A stretch of DNA of 59,881 nucleotides from NCBI GenBank assembly GCA_025350915.1, contig JANXWX010000172.1, forward strand, positions 1 through 59,881. The letters are read 5' to 3'. The notes under the pieces are model-generated. The model worked only from the letters and a program-made list of their open reading frames with translations, searched no databases and was not told the origin of the DNA. This document shows positions 25,350 through 35,734 of this stretch, in pieces. Position numbers and translations under genes: made by a program. How positions within the stretch are numbered: the first letter of the stretch is position 1; each line of letters opens with the position of its first letter. Source of the DNA: Nitrosomonadales bacterium (GTDB taxonomy: Bacteria > Pseudomonadota > Gammaproteobacteria > Burkholderiales > Gallionellaceae).

Positions 25350-25578
25350 TGGCGCTGCCTTGCCGGTAACCGCCACAAGTTCAGTATCCACAGGCTCCGG
25401 GACAGCGCCAAATGCTATTGCGATGGATGCTGCGGGCTTGTATTTATATAGCGCAAATTACACCACGGGCACGATCTCCCAGTTTGCCATCGGTGCGGCC
25501 GGCGCCCTGCCTGCAAGTGCTGCGGCGACTGTTGCATCAGGCGGCACAAATCCGGTGGATCTGATCCTTTCCAAGTAG
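25342..25578 (+). pseudogene. Continuation of the beta-propeller gene after the frameshift
   Basis: In the next frame, codons from 25342 onward read L-G-S-G-A-A-L-P-V-T and then one and a half further blades (YLYSANYTTGTISQFAIGAAGALPAS), ending with a stop at 25576-25578. There is no start codon or ribosome site of its own. Together with 24213-25340 it would make an uninterrupted protein of about 455 residues. Confidence 0.75.
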
Positions 25579-25632
25579 CTGTATAAGATGCGGAAGAATT
25601 CTGCGTTGAAACGCCGGTTGTTCAGCACATGG

Positions 25633-27024
25633 CTAAAGTTCGAAACTTTCATTCAATGCCGGCATCACGACTTCGGTTCCTGTCAATTTGCCGGCAAATT
25701 GACGCATGGTTTCCTGCTCGCCATGCACGAGAAATGTTCGTTGGGGGTTGCCGATTTTCTTGTGCCATGCCAAAAGTTCAGCCTGATCGGCATGGGCAGA
25801 GAAACCGTTGATGGTAAAAATTTTCGCGTGTACGGGAATCTTGACGCCGTAAATTCTCACTTCCTTTTCACCATCGATAATTTTACGCGCCAGTGTTGCG
25901 GCGGCGGCAAAACCGACAAAAACAATGCTGCATTCTTCACGCGAAATATTATTTTGCAGGTGGTGCCGTATGCGCCCGCCTGTGCACATGCCGGAACCGG
26001 CCATGATTACCGCACCGCCTGCGATATTGTTGATCGCGATGGAATCCGGCGTGTCGCGGGTAAAGTGCAGCCCCTGCAAGTAAAAGGGATCCTTCCCATC
26101 ACGAAAAAGTTGGTCAGTTTCTTCGTCATAGCAATCGGGATGACGCTGGAATATTTCAGTGGCCGAGATGGCCATCGGCGAATCAAGAAATACCTGCATC
26201 GAATGGGGTAGCAGATTTTTTTCTATACCTTCCCGCAGAAAGAATAGCAGTTCCTGCGCACGTTCCAGAGCAAAAGTCGGAATGATGACATTGCCACCCC
26301 GTTTAAAAGTGTCAGTAATGGCGGCATAAAATTCTTCCACCGAAGGCTGAAAGGGTTTGTGCAAGCGGTCACCATAAGTGGTTTCCATGACGACGATATC
26401 CGCATGGGGAGGTGTTGCAGGATCGCGCAGCAGGGGGCGGCCGCTATTGCCGAGATCGCCGGAGAACAGCACACTACGTTTCTGTCCGGCTTCTTCCAGC
26501 TCAAGAAACACACTTGCGGAGCCAAGAATATGCCCGGCATCGATGAAGGTAGCGCGTATGCCAGGGGCCAGCTGTAGCGGCTCGCCGTAACGGGCAATGC
26601 GGCCAAAATAATCCAGCGCCAGAAACGCATCCAGAATTGAATACAGCGGCGCTTCGGTTGGCTTATGTTTGCCGTGGTGTTTTGACCGGTGTTCTCGGTG
26701 CTTTACTTCTTCTTCCTGCAGGTGCGCAGAATCGACCATCACCAGCCGCGCCAGTTCGCGCGTAGCCGCCGTGGTAATAATTTCACCGTGGAATCCGCGT
26801 TTGGCCAACAAAGGCAAACGCCCGCAGTGATCCAGGTGGGCATGGGTCAGTAGCACATAATCAATCTGCACCGGATCGAAGCCGAAGGCGTTGTGGTTCC
26901 CCTCTTCCAGCTCACGGCCGCCCTGATACAGCCCGCAGTCAATCAGTATCTGCTTGCCGGCGCAGCTCACCAGATGGCAAGAACCGGTAACACCCTGGTC
27001 AGCCCCGTGAAAAGAAATTTTCAT
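25633..27024 (-). CDS. Metallo-beta-lactamase/beta-CASP RNA-processing nuclease
   Basis: A 463-residue protein of the MBL-beta-CASP (CPSF/Int9-like) family, a predicted zinc-dependent RNA endo- or exonuclease. The metal site is complete: THAHLDH at 60-66, a later GHILGSAS histidine near 165 and SGDLG aspartate near 186. The beta-CASP part carries GGRIRHH and the final motif INGFSAHADQ; KIPVHAKI precedes it. The second ATG (27024) is chosen because AGGGAG is 7 nt away; the ATG at 27030 is too close. It closes a 14-gene minus-strand cluster; such nucleases accompany phosphoketolase genes in other low-oxygen clusters. Confidence 0.9.
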   Translation of the reverse strand: MKISFHGADQGVTGSCHLVSCAGKQILIDCGLYQGGRELEEGNHNAFGFDPVQIDYVLLTHAHLDHCGRLPLLAKRGFHGEIITTAATRELARLVMVDSAHLQEEEVKHREHRSKHHGKHKPTEAPLYSILDAFLALDYFGRIARYGEPLQLAPGIRATFIDAGHILGSASVFLELEEAGQKRSVLFSGDLGNSGRPLLRDPATPPHADIVVMETTYGDRLHKPFQPSVEEFYAAITDTFKRGGNVIIPTFALERAQELLFFLREGIEKNLLPHSMQVFLDSPMAISATEIFQRHPDCYDEETDQLFRDGKDPFYLQGLHFTRDTPDSIAINNIAGGAVIMAGSGMCTGGRIRHHLQNNISREECSIVFVGFAAAATLARKIIDGEKEVRIYGVKIPVHAKIFTINGFSAHADQAELLAWHKKIGNPQRTFLVHGEQETMRQFAGKLTGTEVVMPALNESFEL

Positions 27025-27045
27025 ACGCATACTCCCTATGCTTGT

Positions 27046-27300
27046 TTACTTAACGAGATCGATAAGTTTGTTATATACCCATGCGAAGATAATGCCACCG
27101 GCAAAGCCGTCTGCCAGCGCCCACAGCAGACCAATCACACTGCCCGCAGGCGTGATCGTGTAGCCCCGATAAAGATGGCCGATAAGGGTAGGCGTATCCG
27201 ACGCACCATCAAAGAAAATGACCCACCAGGTGACTGAAAATAATCCCAAACCCCACACCAGGCCGCAAGCAAGGCCAAATGCTTTCACGTTTAGTTTCAT
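27046..27300 (-). CDS. Small two-helix membrane protein (holin-like annotation family)
   Basis: An 84-residue membrane protein with helices at about 8-28 and 54-75. It resembles a family that databases label bacteriophage holin, here in a chromosomal stress cluster with no phage genes nearby, so that label is probably misleading. The ATG at 27300 is preceded by GAGAGGAAAT. It sits 21 bp upstream of the nuclease start and is likely co-transcribed. Confidence 0.7.
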   Translation of the reverse strand: MKLNVKAFGLACGLVWGLGLFSVTWWVIFFDGASDTPTLIGHLYRGYTITPAGSVIGLLWALADGFAGGIIFAWVYNKLIDLVK

Positions 27301-27370
27301 ATTTCCTCTCTTGCGTAGTTTAAATACAATTGGACAGGCAAATAGTTTGTGCAGAATTGCGAAATATTAT

Positions 27371-27682
27371 TCATGTGTACAAATGTTTTGCAAAAGCCTT
27401 CCACACTTCGCCACCATGTACGTCGCGATTATCCAGTGCGGCGCTTTCCATCGTTTGTATCATTATCGATACCAGACCAAATAATTTGGCTTTGGTGATG
27501 AGCATCTGATCGTTTGAGGCGTAAGCCATCTGGGCATTGTTGGGGCCAAAGTTTTTACTTTCGGCTGCGAGTTGCGCCATCGAAACTTCGTCATGCCAGT
27601 CCAGGCCGAGTGCAATCATATAGCGCTGCAATTCAAGCTCGATATTTGCAACCTCGGCCCAGTGATTTTCAGTTTGACTCAT
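27371..27682 (-). CDS. Hypothetical protein between xfp and the holin-like gene
   Basis: A 103-residue soluble, helical protein I do not recognise (MSQTENHWAEVANIELELQR at the start). It has no cysteine and no signal peptide, and is weakly acidic. CAGGAA precedes the ATG by about 10 nt. It follows xfp by 46 bp in the same direction, so it probably belongs to the same transcript. Confidence 0.7.
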   Translation of the reverse strand: MSQTENHWAEVANIELELQRYMIALGLDWHDEVSMAQLAAESKNFGPNNAQMAYASNDQMLITKAKLFGLVSIMIQTMESAALDNRDVHGGEVWKAFAKHLYT

Positions 27683-27728
27683 GTTGTGTCGTTCCTGTGT
27701 AACGCTTGTTAGGCGATAAAAATCCGGC

Positions 27729-30095
27729 TCAAGTTGGCATATGCCACTTCCAGTTACGTATCTCCGGCATATCCTGACCGTGCTTGTTGATGTATTGCCG
27801 GTGTGCTATCAGTTTATCCTTGAGTTGCTGCTTCAGGTAGAAGCCTTTGTCACCGGTTTGCGGCAGGCGGTCTATGGTATCCATCACCAGATGAAAGCGG
27901 TCAAGATCATTCAACACGGTCATGTCGAAAGGCGTGGTGATGGTGCCTTCTTCCTTGTAACCGCGCACATGAAAATTGTTGTGGTTGGTGCGGCGGTAGG
28001 TCAGACGGTGAATCAGCCACGGGTAAGCGTGATAGGCGAAAATGACCGGTTTATTCTTTGTGAAGAGCTCGTCAAAATCCATATCGCTCAGCCCGTGCGG
28101 ATGTTCGCTGGGTGGCTGCAATTTCATCAAGTCGACGATATTGATCACGCGGATTTTCAAATCGGGCAGGTGTTCGCGCATGATTGTAACAGCGGCGAGC
28201 GTTTCCAGCGTGGGCACATCGCCACAACAGGCCATCACCACATCGGGTGCAACTGCCTGATCGTTGCTGGCCCACTGCCAGATGCCGATGCCTTCGGTGC
28301 AATGCTTGACCGCGGCTTCCATCGTCAGCCATTGCGGGGCAGGGTGCTTGCCCGCGACTACCACATTGACGTAATGGCGGCTGCGCAGGCAGTGATCCAT
28401 CACCGATAACAGGCAGTTGGCATCCGGCGGAAAATACACTCGCACCACCTCGGCTTTTTTGTTCACGACATGGTCGATAAAACCCGGGTCCTGGTGTGTA
28501 AAACCATTGTGATCCTGACGCCACACATGCGATGCCAGCAGGTAATTCAGCGAAGCAATTTTTCTGCGCCACGGCAGATGCGCGGTAATTTTCAGCCACT
28601 TCGCATGCTGGTTAAACATCGAATCGATAATGTGGATAAACGCTTCGTAACAGTTGAATAGTCCGTGACGTCCGGTAAGCAGATAGCCTTCCAGCCAGCC
28701 CTCGCTCTGGTGCTCACTGAGCATTTCCATCACACGACCATTGGGCGCAAGAAATTCGTCGTTCGGTAAAGTATCTCCTTCCCATTGCCGATTAGTAACT
28801 TCAAACAGCGCTCCCAGACCGTTGGAAAGTGTTTCATCGGGGCCGAATACGCGGAAATTGCGCTGCTCGCTGTTCAGCTTGGCGATATCACGCAGGAAGG
28901 GGCCGAGCACATGGGTGTCGCCGATTCCTTTTATCCCCGGTGCAGGTACATCGATTGCGTAGTCTCGAAAATCCGGCATACGCAGATCGCGTAACAACAT
29001 ACCGCCGTTGGCATGCGGGTTTGCACCCATGCGTCGTTCACCCTTTGGTGCCAGTGCGGCCAGTTCGGGCTTTAGTTTGCCCTGTTCATCGAAAAGCTCT
29101 TGCGGACGATAGCTTCTCATCCAGTCTTCCAGCAACTTGAGGTGCTCAGGTTCGGCATTCGGATGCAGGGGTACCTGATGCGCACGGAAGGTACCTTCAA
29201 TCTGCAGGCCATCAACCACCTTCGGGCCAGTCCAGCCCTTGGGTGAGTTGAGCACAATCATCGGCCAGCGCGGACGCGTTTTACTTTTACCGCTGCGCGC
29301 ATCCTGCTGGTATTGCTTGATCTGCTTGACCGCAGTGTCGAGTGCCGCAGCCATCGCTTCGTGCATCAAAGCCGGCTCGTGACCTTCGACAAAAATCGGT
29401 GTCCAGCCGTAGCCCTGGAATAATTGCTCAAGCTCTGTGTGTGTAATGCGCGCGAGCAGGGTCGGGTTGGCAATTTTGTAGCCGTTGAGATGCAGTATAG
29501 GCAGCACCGCTCCATCGTTGACCGGATCGAGAAATTTGTTCGAGTGCCAGGCGGTTGCCAGCGGACCCGTTTCGGCTTCACCGTCACCGACGACACAGGC
29601 AACGATAAGATCGGGATTGTCGAACGCAGCGCCGAAGGAGTGGCTGAGTGAATAGCCCAGTTCACCACCCTCGTGTATAGAACCGGGCGTCTCCGGTGCA
29701 GCGTGACTGGGTATGCCGCCAGGGAAGGAAAATTGCAAAAACAGTTTTTGCAAGCCCGCTTCATCCTGGCTGATGTTGGGGTAAACCTCGCTGTAAGTGC
29801 CTTCCAGATAGGTATTGCCGACGACAGCGGGGCCACCATGGCCGGGACCGGAGATAAAGATCATGTTTAGATCATACTGCTTGATGATCCTGTTTAAATG
29901 CACATAGATAAAATTTTGCCCGGGTGCCGTTCCCCAATGCCCAAGCAACATACGCTTTACATCGCCAGGTACTAACGGGCGTTTTAGCAGCGGGTTGTCG
30001 TAGAGAAAAATTTGTCCGACAGAAAGATAATTGGCAGCACGCCAATAGGCGTCCATTTGATTTAACAGCTCCGCTGGCAGTGTACTGGATTTCAT
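27729..30095 (-). CDS. xfp: Xylulose-5-phosphate/fructose-6-phosphate phosphoketolase
   Basis: Thiamine-diphosphate enzyme that cleaves xylulose-5-P (and often fructose-6-P) with phosphate to acetyl-phosphate plus glyceraldehyde-3-P or erythrose-4-P. The 788-residue length fits the family. Diagnostic motifs are [15 protein letters not shown] near 94, [16 protein letters not shown] near 141 and the cofactor-binding [21 protein letters not shown] near 169. ATG 30095 is chosen because AAAGGA sits 9-10 nt upstream; a start 18 nt earlier has no site. Acetyl-phosphate can go to acetate and ATP through the ackA of the same cluster. Confidence 0.96.
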   Translation of the reverse strand: MKSSTLPAELLNQMDAYWRAANYLSVGQIFLYDNPLLKRPLVPGDVKRMLLGHWGTAPGQNFIYVHLNRIIKQYDLNMIFISGPGHGGPAVVGNTYLEGTYSEVYPNISQDEAGLQKLFLQFSFPGGIPSHAAPETPGSIHEGGELGYSLSHSFGAAFDNPDLIVACVVGDGEAETGPLATAWHSNKFLDPVNDGAVLPILHLNGYKIANPTLLARITHTELEQLFQGYGWTPIFVEGHEPALMHEAMAAALDTAVKQIKQYQQDARSGKSKTRPRWPMIVLNSPKGWTGPKVVDGLQIEGTFRAHQVPLHPNAEPEHLKLLEDWMRSYRPQELFDEQGKLKPELAALAPKGERRMGANPHANGGMLLRDLRMPDFRDYAIDVPAPGIKGIGDTHVLGPFLRDIAKLNSEQRNFRVFGPDETLSNGLGALFEVTNRQWEGDTLPNDEFLAPNGRVMEMLSEHQSEGWLEGYLLTGRHGLFNCYEAFIHIIDSMFNQHAKWLKITAHLPWRRKIASLNYLLASHVWRQDHNGFTHQDPGFIDHVVNKKAEVVRVYFPPDANCLLSVMDHCLRSRHYVNVVVAGKHPAPQWLTMEAAVKHCTEGIGIWQWASNDQAVAPDVVMACCGDVPTLETLAAVTIMREHLPDLKIRVINIVDLMKLQPPSEHPHGLSDMDFDELFTKNKPVIFAYHAYPWLIHRLTYRRTNHNNFHVRGYKEEGTITTPFDMTVLNDLDRFHLVMDTIDRLPQTGDKGFYLKQQLKDKLIAHRQYINKHGQDMPEIRNWKWHMPT

Positions 30096-30161
30096 GGTTT
30101 CAATTCCTTTCATTGATATGATTCACAAGCCGGTTTGCGCAATACTCCTGCAAGCACAGAG

Positions 30162-32708
30162 TCATCGCTGCCAAAGAATATGAGCGGCTTCAAGTGGAAC
30201 CGACACGCCTTCGTGCCGCGGTATCAGGCGCGCTGTATAGTCCGATGCCGGGCGAGTCGCATTTACCTCGGCACGGTAAGCGTAACCGTTCGTGGTCCCC
30301 GTCAGTAGTCGCATGCGTTTCATTTCCGGAATTTCCGCGTCGCTACCGCCTTGGTCATTGGCGAAAAGCTCAACCTGCACGGCCTCCGGATCTAGCTCGT
30401 CGAGATAAACTTGTGTTTCAAAAATATATTTATCACCCGTAGTTTCGAGTTTCATTTCGCCGAAGCGAAGTCCGGTCCATTTTTTTGCCAGTTCATGTTG
30501 CCATCGAACGATGTTAACGCCAAGCTTGCCGTTGTCGGCTGCGCGTTCCCGATAGGCAGCCGCTGCCGGCAGGTAATGCTGTTCGGTATATTCGCTTACA
30601 GCGCGATTGGTGGAAAATTGCGGCGTTAATTGCGCCATGCTTGCGCGCATTCTATTTACCCAGGCAACGGGTATGCCCTGTGCGTCACGTGTATAAAACT
30701 CGGCTATCACATCACGTTCAAGCAGTTCATACAGAGCATCGGCTTCATGTGCATCCCACGCCGAGTTGTCGCCGTGTTCCAGTCCGTCACCCAGTGCCCA
30801 GCCTACTTCAGGCGTATAGGCTTCTGCCCACCATCCATCCAGCTCAGACAGATTGATGCCACCGTTGACCAGCACCTTCATACCACTGGTGCCGCACGCC
30901 TCCCACGGCCGCTTTGGTGTGTTAAGCCAGACATCCACGCCCTGCACCAACTGTTCGGTCAGGTCCATGTCGTAGTCACTGAGGAAGATCACATGCGGCC
31001 GGGCTTCTGGCCGACGGATAAACTGCATCCATTGTTTGATCAGCGCTTGCCCCGCCAGATCTGCTGGATGCGCCTTGCCCGCAATGATCAATTGCACCGG
31101 ACGTTGCGGATTGGTTAAAAGTCGAAGTAAACGCTCGGGATTGTGCAACAGTAAATTGGGCCTTTTGTAGCTGGCAAACCGGCGCGCAAATCCCAGTGTC
31201 AACGTGTTGCTGTCAAACAGATGCCGAACGCCTTCGATGTCTTCCTCTGTTGCACCTGAAGTAGCCAGTTGTCTTGCCAATCGCTCGCGCGCGTAATCGA
31301 CAAGTACTGCACTGGTGGCAGTGCGGAATTTCCACAGCCTTTCATTGGAGAGGCTGTGTATATCTTGTGCCAGCGTCTCCGCTTTATCCAGCCAACGCGC
31401 TTTGCCACAGGCTTCAGTCCATAGTTCATCTGCCAGGGCCGAATCCCAGGTTGGCACATGGATACCATTGGTGACATGACCAACCGGTACATGCCGGGTT
31501 GGCCAGCGCTGAAACAGCGGCTCAAACAAATGCCTGCTCACGCGGCCATGCAGGCTGCTAACACCGTTGATCGCGCCACTGCCACGTATGGCGAGATAAG
31601 CCATGTTGAAGGGCTCCTCAGCGTCATTTGGATTTTGGCGTCCCAGTGCGAGTAAATCATGGCGGGTAATTCCGAGCTTTAGCTCGGCGTAACCGGTGAG
31701 GTACTGCTCTATCAGTGCGGGGGCAAAACGATCAAATCCTGCTGCAACAGCAGTATGTGTGGTGAAGAGATTGCCAGCACGGGTAACGGCCATTGCAACC
31801 TCGAATGTTGTCCCAGTTTCCATCATAAAGCTGCGCGCGCGTTCCAGTACTGCGAATGCGGCATGCCCTTCATTCAAGTGGCAAACTTCGGGCTTGATAC
31901 CAAGTGCCGTAAGCAAGCGCCAACCACCAATGCCGAGCAGCATTTCCTGCTTGAGACGCAACTCCGGACCGCCGCCGTAGAGCTCGCTGGTAATGCCGCG
32001 ATGCGCGGGATAGTTGGCGGCATCATTGCTGTCAAGCAAATACAGTTTCACACGCCCAACCTGAACCTGCCAGGCACGCAGCCACACCGAGTAACCGGGC
32101 AAGGCTATTTCCAGACGTAACCATTCTCCATTGGTATGGCGCAAAGGTGTGATGGGGAGCTGCCCCGGATCGTTGTAAGGGTAGAGGGCTTGTTGCGCAC
32201 CTTCCTTGTCGATCACCTGCCTGAAATACCCCTGTTGATACAGTAGCCCGATCCCAATTACCGGTACACCAAGATCACTGGCGGCCTTAAGCTGATCGCC
32301 TGCCACATTACCCAGTCCGCCAGAGTAAATGGGCAGTGCCTTGCTCAACATATATTCCATGCTGAAATAAGCGACACAACTCAGTTTGGATCGCGGGTAT
32401 GCCTGCTGAAACCATGCGGGTGCTTCGGCTGCCTCCCTTCTTGCCTGCAGCAGTGTATCAATTTTTGTGCGGAACTCAGGATCGGCCAACACCTGCTTGA
32501 GTTTTTCACGTGAGACGGTTTGCAACACTACCCAGGGGTTTTGCGTTAACGCCCACAGTTCCGGATCAAGCTTACGCCACACCTGGTCGGTAGCGTGGTT
32601 CCATGATGAACGCATGTCGAGAGCAAGTTCAGACAGCGCATCAAAACCCTCGACATCAGCGCATAAAAGTTGCGCTTTAGGATGACCGGATTGCAGCGGT
32701 TCGCTCAT
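30162..32708 (-). CDS. glgP: Alpha-glucan (glycogen/maltodextrin) phosphorylase
   Basis: Releases glucose-1-phosphate from glycogen using phosphate and pyridoxal phosphate. The 848-residue protein is of the DUF3417-bearing type, with the N-terminal domain at about 10-115, the glucan-binding core (SMEYMLSKALPIYSGGLGNVAGDQ near 122) and the cofactor lysine in ACGTSGMKVLVNGG near 605. CAGGAGGAG precedes the ATG at 32708. It is 66 bp upstream of xfp and supplies the sugar phosphate for that branch. Confidence 0.94.
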   Translation of the reverse strand: MSEPLQSGHPKAQLLCADVEGFDALSELALDMRSSWNHATDQVWRKLDPELWALTQNPWVVLQTVSREKLKQVLADPEFRTKIDTLLQARREAAEAPAWFQQAYPRSKLSCVAYFSMEYMLSKALPIYSGGLGNVAGDQLKAASDLGVPVIGIGLLYQQGYFRQVIDKEGAQQALYPYNDPGQLPITPLRHTNGEWLRLEIALPGYSVWLRAWQVQVGRVKLYLLDSNDAANYPAHRGITSELYGGGPELRLKQEMLLGIGGWRLLTALGIKPEVCHLNEGHAAFAVLERARSFMMETGTTFEVAMAVTRAGNLFTTHTAVAAGFDRFAPALIEQYLTGYAELKLGITRHDLLALGRQNPNDAEEPFNMAYLAIRGSGAINGVSSLHGRVSRHLFEPLFQRWPTRHVPVGHVTNGIHVPTWDSALADELWTEACGKARWLDKAETLAQDIHSLSNERLWKFRTATSAVLVDYARERLARQLATSGATEEDIEGVRHLFDSNTLTLGFARRFASYKRPNLLLHNPERLLRLLTNPQRPVQLIIAGKAHPADLAGQALIKQWMQFIRRPEARPHVIFLSDYDMDLTEQLVQGVDVWLNTPKRPWEACGTSGMKVLVNGGINLSELDGWWAEAYTPEVGWALGDGLEHGDNSAWDAHEADALYELLERDVIAEFYTRDAQGIPVAWVNRMRASMAQLTPQFSTNRAVSEYTEQHYLPAAAAYRERAADNGKLGVNIVRWQHELAKKWTGLRFGEMKLETTGDKYIFETQVYLDELDPEAVQVELFANDQGGSDAEIPEMKRMRLLTGTTNGYAYRAEVNATRPASDYTARLIPRHEGVSVPLEAAHILWQR

Positions 32709-32850
32709 GACTCCTCCTGTTGGTATGGTCAGGACAGGCTACGGTAAGTGTCTGCCGGAATTTATTTTTGGACAATAAAATATATTGCCATTGTTGCGCG
32801 GTTGAAAATAATTTTTCATAAAGCAGTCGAAAAAAAAGCGTTTTTCCCTT

Positions 32851-33939
32851 TTATTTGGACTGCGACAGTACGTCAGTTTTAGCGGCAATACGGGCAAGAA
32901 GATCGTGCCAGGATTTTGTAAAGGATGCGGTACCTTCTTCCTGAAGCTCGGCAGCAAGTGCGTCTACGGCCACATCTTCGCGCGCCAAACTTGTGATTAC
33001 TCTGTCTGCATAAGCTTCATCCTGTGTTAAGGCGCTGCCTATGCTGTCATGCGTGCCTAACGCAAGCAGTGTTTTTTCAGGAATGGTATTGACTGTATTC
33101 GGTGCGGCGAGCGCATCCACATAAAGGGTATCCGGAGCAGCGGGATCCTTGGTTCCCGTGCTGGCCCATAGCAACCGCTGAGGCAAGGCTCCGGCTTTGG
33201 CCAGTTTTTGCCAGCGTGCTGATGCCAGCAATTCACGATAAGCTTTGTAGGTGCGTATCGCGACGGCAATACCCAGGCTGTTGTTTTTCAATTCAACTTG
33301 CAAATTGCTTTTGGCCGCGACATCCCAGCGGCTGATGAAGACTGATGCCACAGAGGCGATCTTTGGATCTCGTCCTGCAGCAATGCGACGTTCGATGCCG
33401 CGCATATAGGCTTCAGCCGCTGCGAGGTAATGCCCGGCTGAAAACAGCAGCGTGACGTTCACCGGTACACCCGCAAAGATGGCTTCTTCGATCGCCGGTA
33501 TTCCGGCGGGCGTACCGGGAATTTTAATGAAAAGATTTGGGCGCTTTGCATCGGCATGTAACTGCAGTGCAGCCCTGATGGTGGCGGCCGTATCATTGGC
33601 AAGCAGTGGTGAAACTTCCAGCGAGACCCAGCCGTCGATACCGCCGGTGGCATCATATACAGGACGGAAAAGGTCGGCAGCCTGTTTCAAGTCTTCGAGT
33701 GCGAGTTCAAAAAATAATGTCTCGCCAGATTTTCCCGCCAGCATTTTTGTGCGTATCGCGTCATCGTAGAAATCGCTATTCTTGATCGCATGTTCGAAGA
33801 TGGTGGGATTGGAGGTTAGTCCCGTCACCGACAATTCCTTTATATAACGTGCCAGCGTGCCGCTGCTCAGCAGCCCACGCGTGATGTTGTCGAGCCAAAG
33901 ACTTTGGCCGAGATTGTGCAGTTGTTGTGTGGCTTTCAC
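32851..33939 (-). CDS. tal: Transaldolase
   Basis: Pentose-phosphate enzyme exchanging a dihydroxyacetone unit between sedoheptulose-7-P and glyceraldehyde-3-P. The 362-residue protein is of the long bacterial class: [13 protein letters not shown] near 39-51, the Schiff-base lysine in LFIKIPGT near 136-143 and a conserved SRWDVAAKS near 205. The start is GTG at 33939, overlapping the zwf stop (GTGA), with AAAGGA 6 nt upstream, so it is coupled to zwf. Confidence 0.95.
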   Translation of the reverse strand: MKATQQLHNLGQSLWLDNITRGLLSSGTLARYIKELSVTGLTSNPTIFEHAIKNSDFYDDAIRTKMLAGKSGETLFFELALEDLKQAADLFRPVYDATGGIDGWVSLEVSPLLANDTAATIRAALQLHADAKRPNLFIKIPGTPAGIPAIEEAIFAGVPVNVTLLFSAGHYLAAAEAYMRGIERRIAAGRDPKIASVASVFISRWDVAAKSNLQVELKNNSLGIAVAIRTYKAYRELLASARWQKLAKAGALPQRLLWASTGTKDPAAPDTLYVDALAAPNTVNTIPEKTLLALGTHDSIGSALTQDEAYADRVITSLAREDVAVDALAAELQEEGTASFTKSWHDLLARIAAKTDVLSQSK

Positions 33940-35348
33940 TTCTTGTCCTTTATCAATTTAGGGTTGTGCCAGTGACTGTCTGCCGCAATGAGTGCATCGG
34001 CTTGTTTCGGTCCCCAGCTACCGGCTTTGTAGCGGTAAACCTCACGCGGTTTATCCAGCACGGGATCAACCACTGCCCAGGCAGCCTCGATCGCATCCTC
34101 GCGTGTGAAGAGCCCGCCATTGCCGGCCATTGCGTCGGTTAACAGCCGTGCATAGGGTGATTCATTTCCCAGCTGTTCTTCCAGCAGGTAGAGCTCGTGC
34201 TGATCACCGATAAATTCTTCGCCCGCACGTTTGACGCGTGCGGCGAGTGCGACGGCGGTATTGGGCGAGAGCCGAAAGCGAACATAATTTGCGTGCCCGT
34301 TTGTAGGCGCGGAGTCGTCAAATAGCCGTTGCGGTGGCGGCTTTAATTCCACCAGCACTTCGGCAGCGGTAGCGGCCATGCATTTGCCGGAACGCAAATA
34401 CCACGGCACGCCTTGCCAGCGCCACGAATCAATGTGTAGCTTTAGCGCGCAGAACGTTTCAACCCTGGAATTTTTCGCGACACCGTGCTCCTTGCGATAG
34501 CCGGCATACTGGCCGTACACCATATCGTCCGGCTGCAAGGGACGCATTGCCTGGAAAACCTTGGCCTTTTCGTTGTGTACCGCGGCATAACCCTGGAATA
34601 CAGGCGGCTCCATTGCCAGCAGCGCGACTATCTGGAACAGATGATTCTGGATCACGTCGCGCAGACAGCCTGCGCTTTCGTAGAACACACCACGGCCTTT
34701 TACACCAAAATCTTCGGAAAGCGTAATCTGCACACTGGCCACATTGTTGCGGTTCCAGATAGGCTCCAGAAATGAATTGGCAAAGCGGAAATAGAGGATA
34801 TTCATGATCGCCTCTTTGCCGAGATAATGGTCGATGCGGAAAATCGAGTCTTCCGGAAACACAGACAGCGCGATGTCGTTGAGTTCCCTTGCGGAAGCGA
34901 GGTCGCGTCCGAAGGGCTTTTCCACAATAACGCGTGCCTGTGCGGCCAAGCCCGCTGCCGCGAGGTTTTTAATCACTGTTGCGAATAGTGCAGGTGGAAT
35001 TGCGAGATAGTGAGCCGGTCTTTTGGCGTTGCCCAGCGCTTGATAGAGCGACATGAATGTAGCCGGGTCGTTGTAATCGCCTTTTACGTATTGCAGCAGC
35101 GAAAGCAGGTGACTGAGCGCCTTGCGGTCATCAGTTTTTCCGGCTTCACTGATGCTGTCTTTCACACGTTTACGCAATTGTGCCTGGCTTAATTTGGAGG
35201 AGGCCACGCCGATTACCGGCACGTTAAGTGCACCGTGTTTGACCATCGAATAGAGCGCCGGGAAAATCATTTTGTATGCGAGATCACCCGTTACACCGAA
35301 AATGACCAGTGCATCGGCACAACTGTTACGGCAATTGCTTGTGTTCAT
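33936..35348 (-). CDS. zwf: Glucose-6-phosphate 1-dehydrogenase
   Basis: First enzyme of the oxidative pentose-phosphate path, making NADPH and 6-phosphogluconolactone. The 470-residue protein has the dinucleotide loop [17 protein letters not shown] near 18-34 (Tyr-Lys-Met where many have Lys-Arg-Lys) and the active-site [13 protein letters not shown] near 170-182. The ATG at 35348 follows AGGGAG by 5-6 nt. It is coupled to tal by a 4-nt overlap. No 6-phosphogluconolactonase or gnd/edd lies in the window. Confidence 0.95.
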   Translation of the reverse strand: MNTSNCRNSCADALVIFGVTGDLAYKMIFPALYSMVKHGALNVPVIGVASSKLSQAQLRKRVKDSISEAGKTDDRKALSHLLSLLQYVKGDYNDPATFMSLYQALGNAKRPAHYLAIPPALFATVIKNLAAAGLAAQARVIVEKPFGRDLASARELNDIALSVFPEDSIFRIDHYLGKEAIMNILYFRFANSFLEPIWNRNNVASVQITLSEDFGVKGRGVFYESAGCLRDVIQNHLFQIVALLAMEPPVFQGYAAVHNEKAKVFQAMRPLQPDDMVYGQYAGYRKEHGVAKNSRVETFCALKLHIDSWRWQGVPWYLRSGKCMAATAAEVLVELKPPPQRLFDDSAPTNGHANYVRFRLSPNTAVALAARVKRAGEEFIGDQHELYLLEEQLGNESPYARLLTDAMAGNGGLFTREDAIEAAWAVVDPVLDKPREVYRYKAGSWGPKQADALIAADSHWHNPKLIKDKK

Positions 35349-35401
35349 CAAAGCTCCCTGTTATTTTTTATCGCGTCAGGCTGCTATTTAATTTTGCAGG
35401 G

Positions 35402-35731
35402 TCAGGCTTCAATATTTTCACCCAGCGCCCGCAGCCGCGTTTTAAGCTGTGTAATCTCGTCCAGCAGTTCCAGCACCAGCGCGGTGCCGGCAACATCGAT
35501 ATGGAGATCGCGCTGCAAGCGCAATGCAGCTCGTGAACGTTGCAGGCTGGAACCGGTGAAAATCCAGCGTGAAGGTTCACGACCCTGCGGTTCCAGCACG
35601 CCAAAATCAACCAGCTCGATTATCCGTTCTGCATGCACCGCGCAGGCACGACAGAGGTCGGCGAGCGTCAATTGGGCTTGTTCTTCCAGTATGCATATTG
35701 CAAATGAGGGCAGGTTATTTTCAGTATTCAT
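35402..35731 (-). CDS. cbpM: Chaperone modulator CbpM
   Basis: A 109-residue MerR-like helical protein of the CbpM family (LTLADLCRACAVHAERIIELVDFGVLEPQG near 22-51, then an arginine-rich helix and a C-terminal coiled coil). CbpM binds the J domain of CbpA and restrains it. It starts 3 bp after the cbpA stop, so production of the two is coupled. Confidence 0.9.
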   Translation of the reverse strand: MNTENNLPSFAICILEEQAQLTLADLCRACAVHAERIIELVDFGVLEPQGREPSRWIFTGSSLQRSRAALRLQRDLHIDVAGTALVLELLDEITQLKTRLRALGENIEA

Positions 35732-35734
35732 GTC

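Noticed and set aside
27046-27300. Prophage remnant suggested by a holin-like protein
   Set aside because: No phage structural, lysis or integration genes are near; the gene sits within a metabolic cluster.
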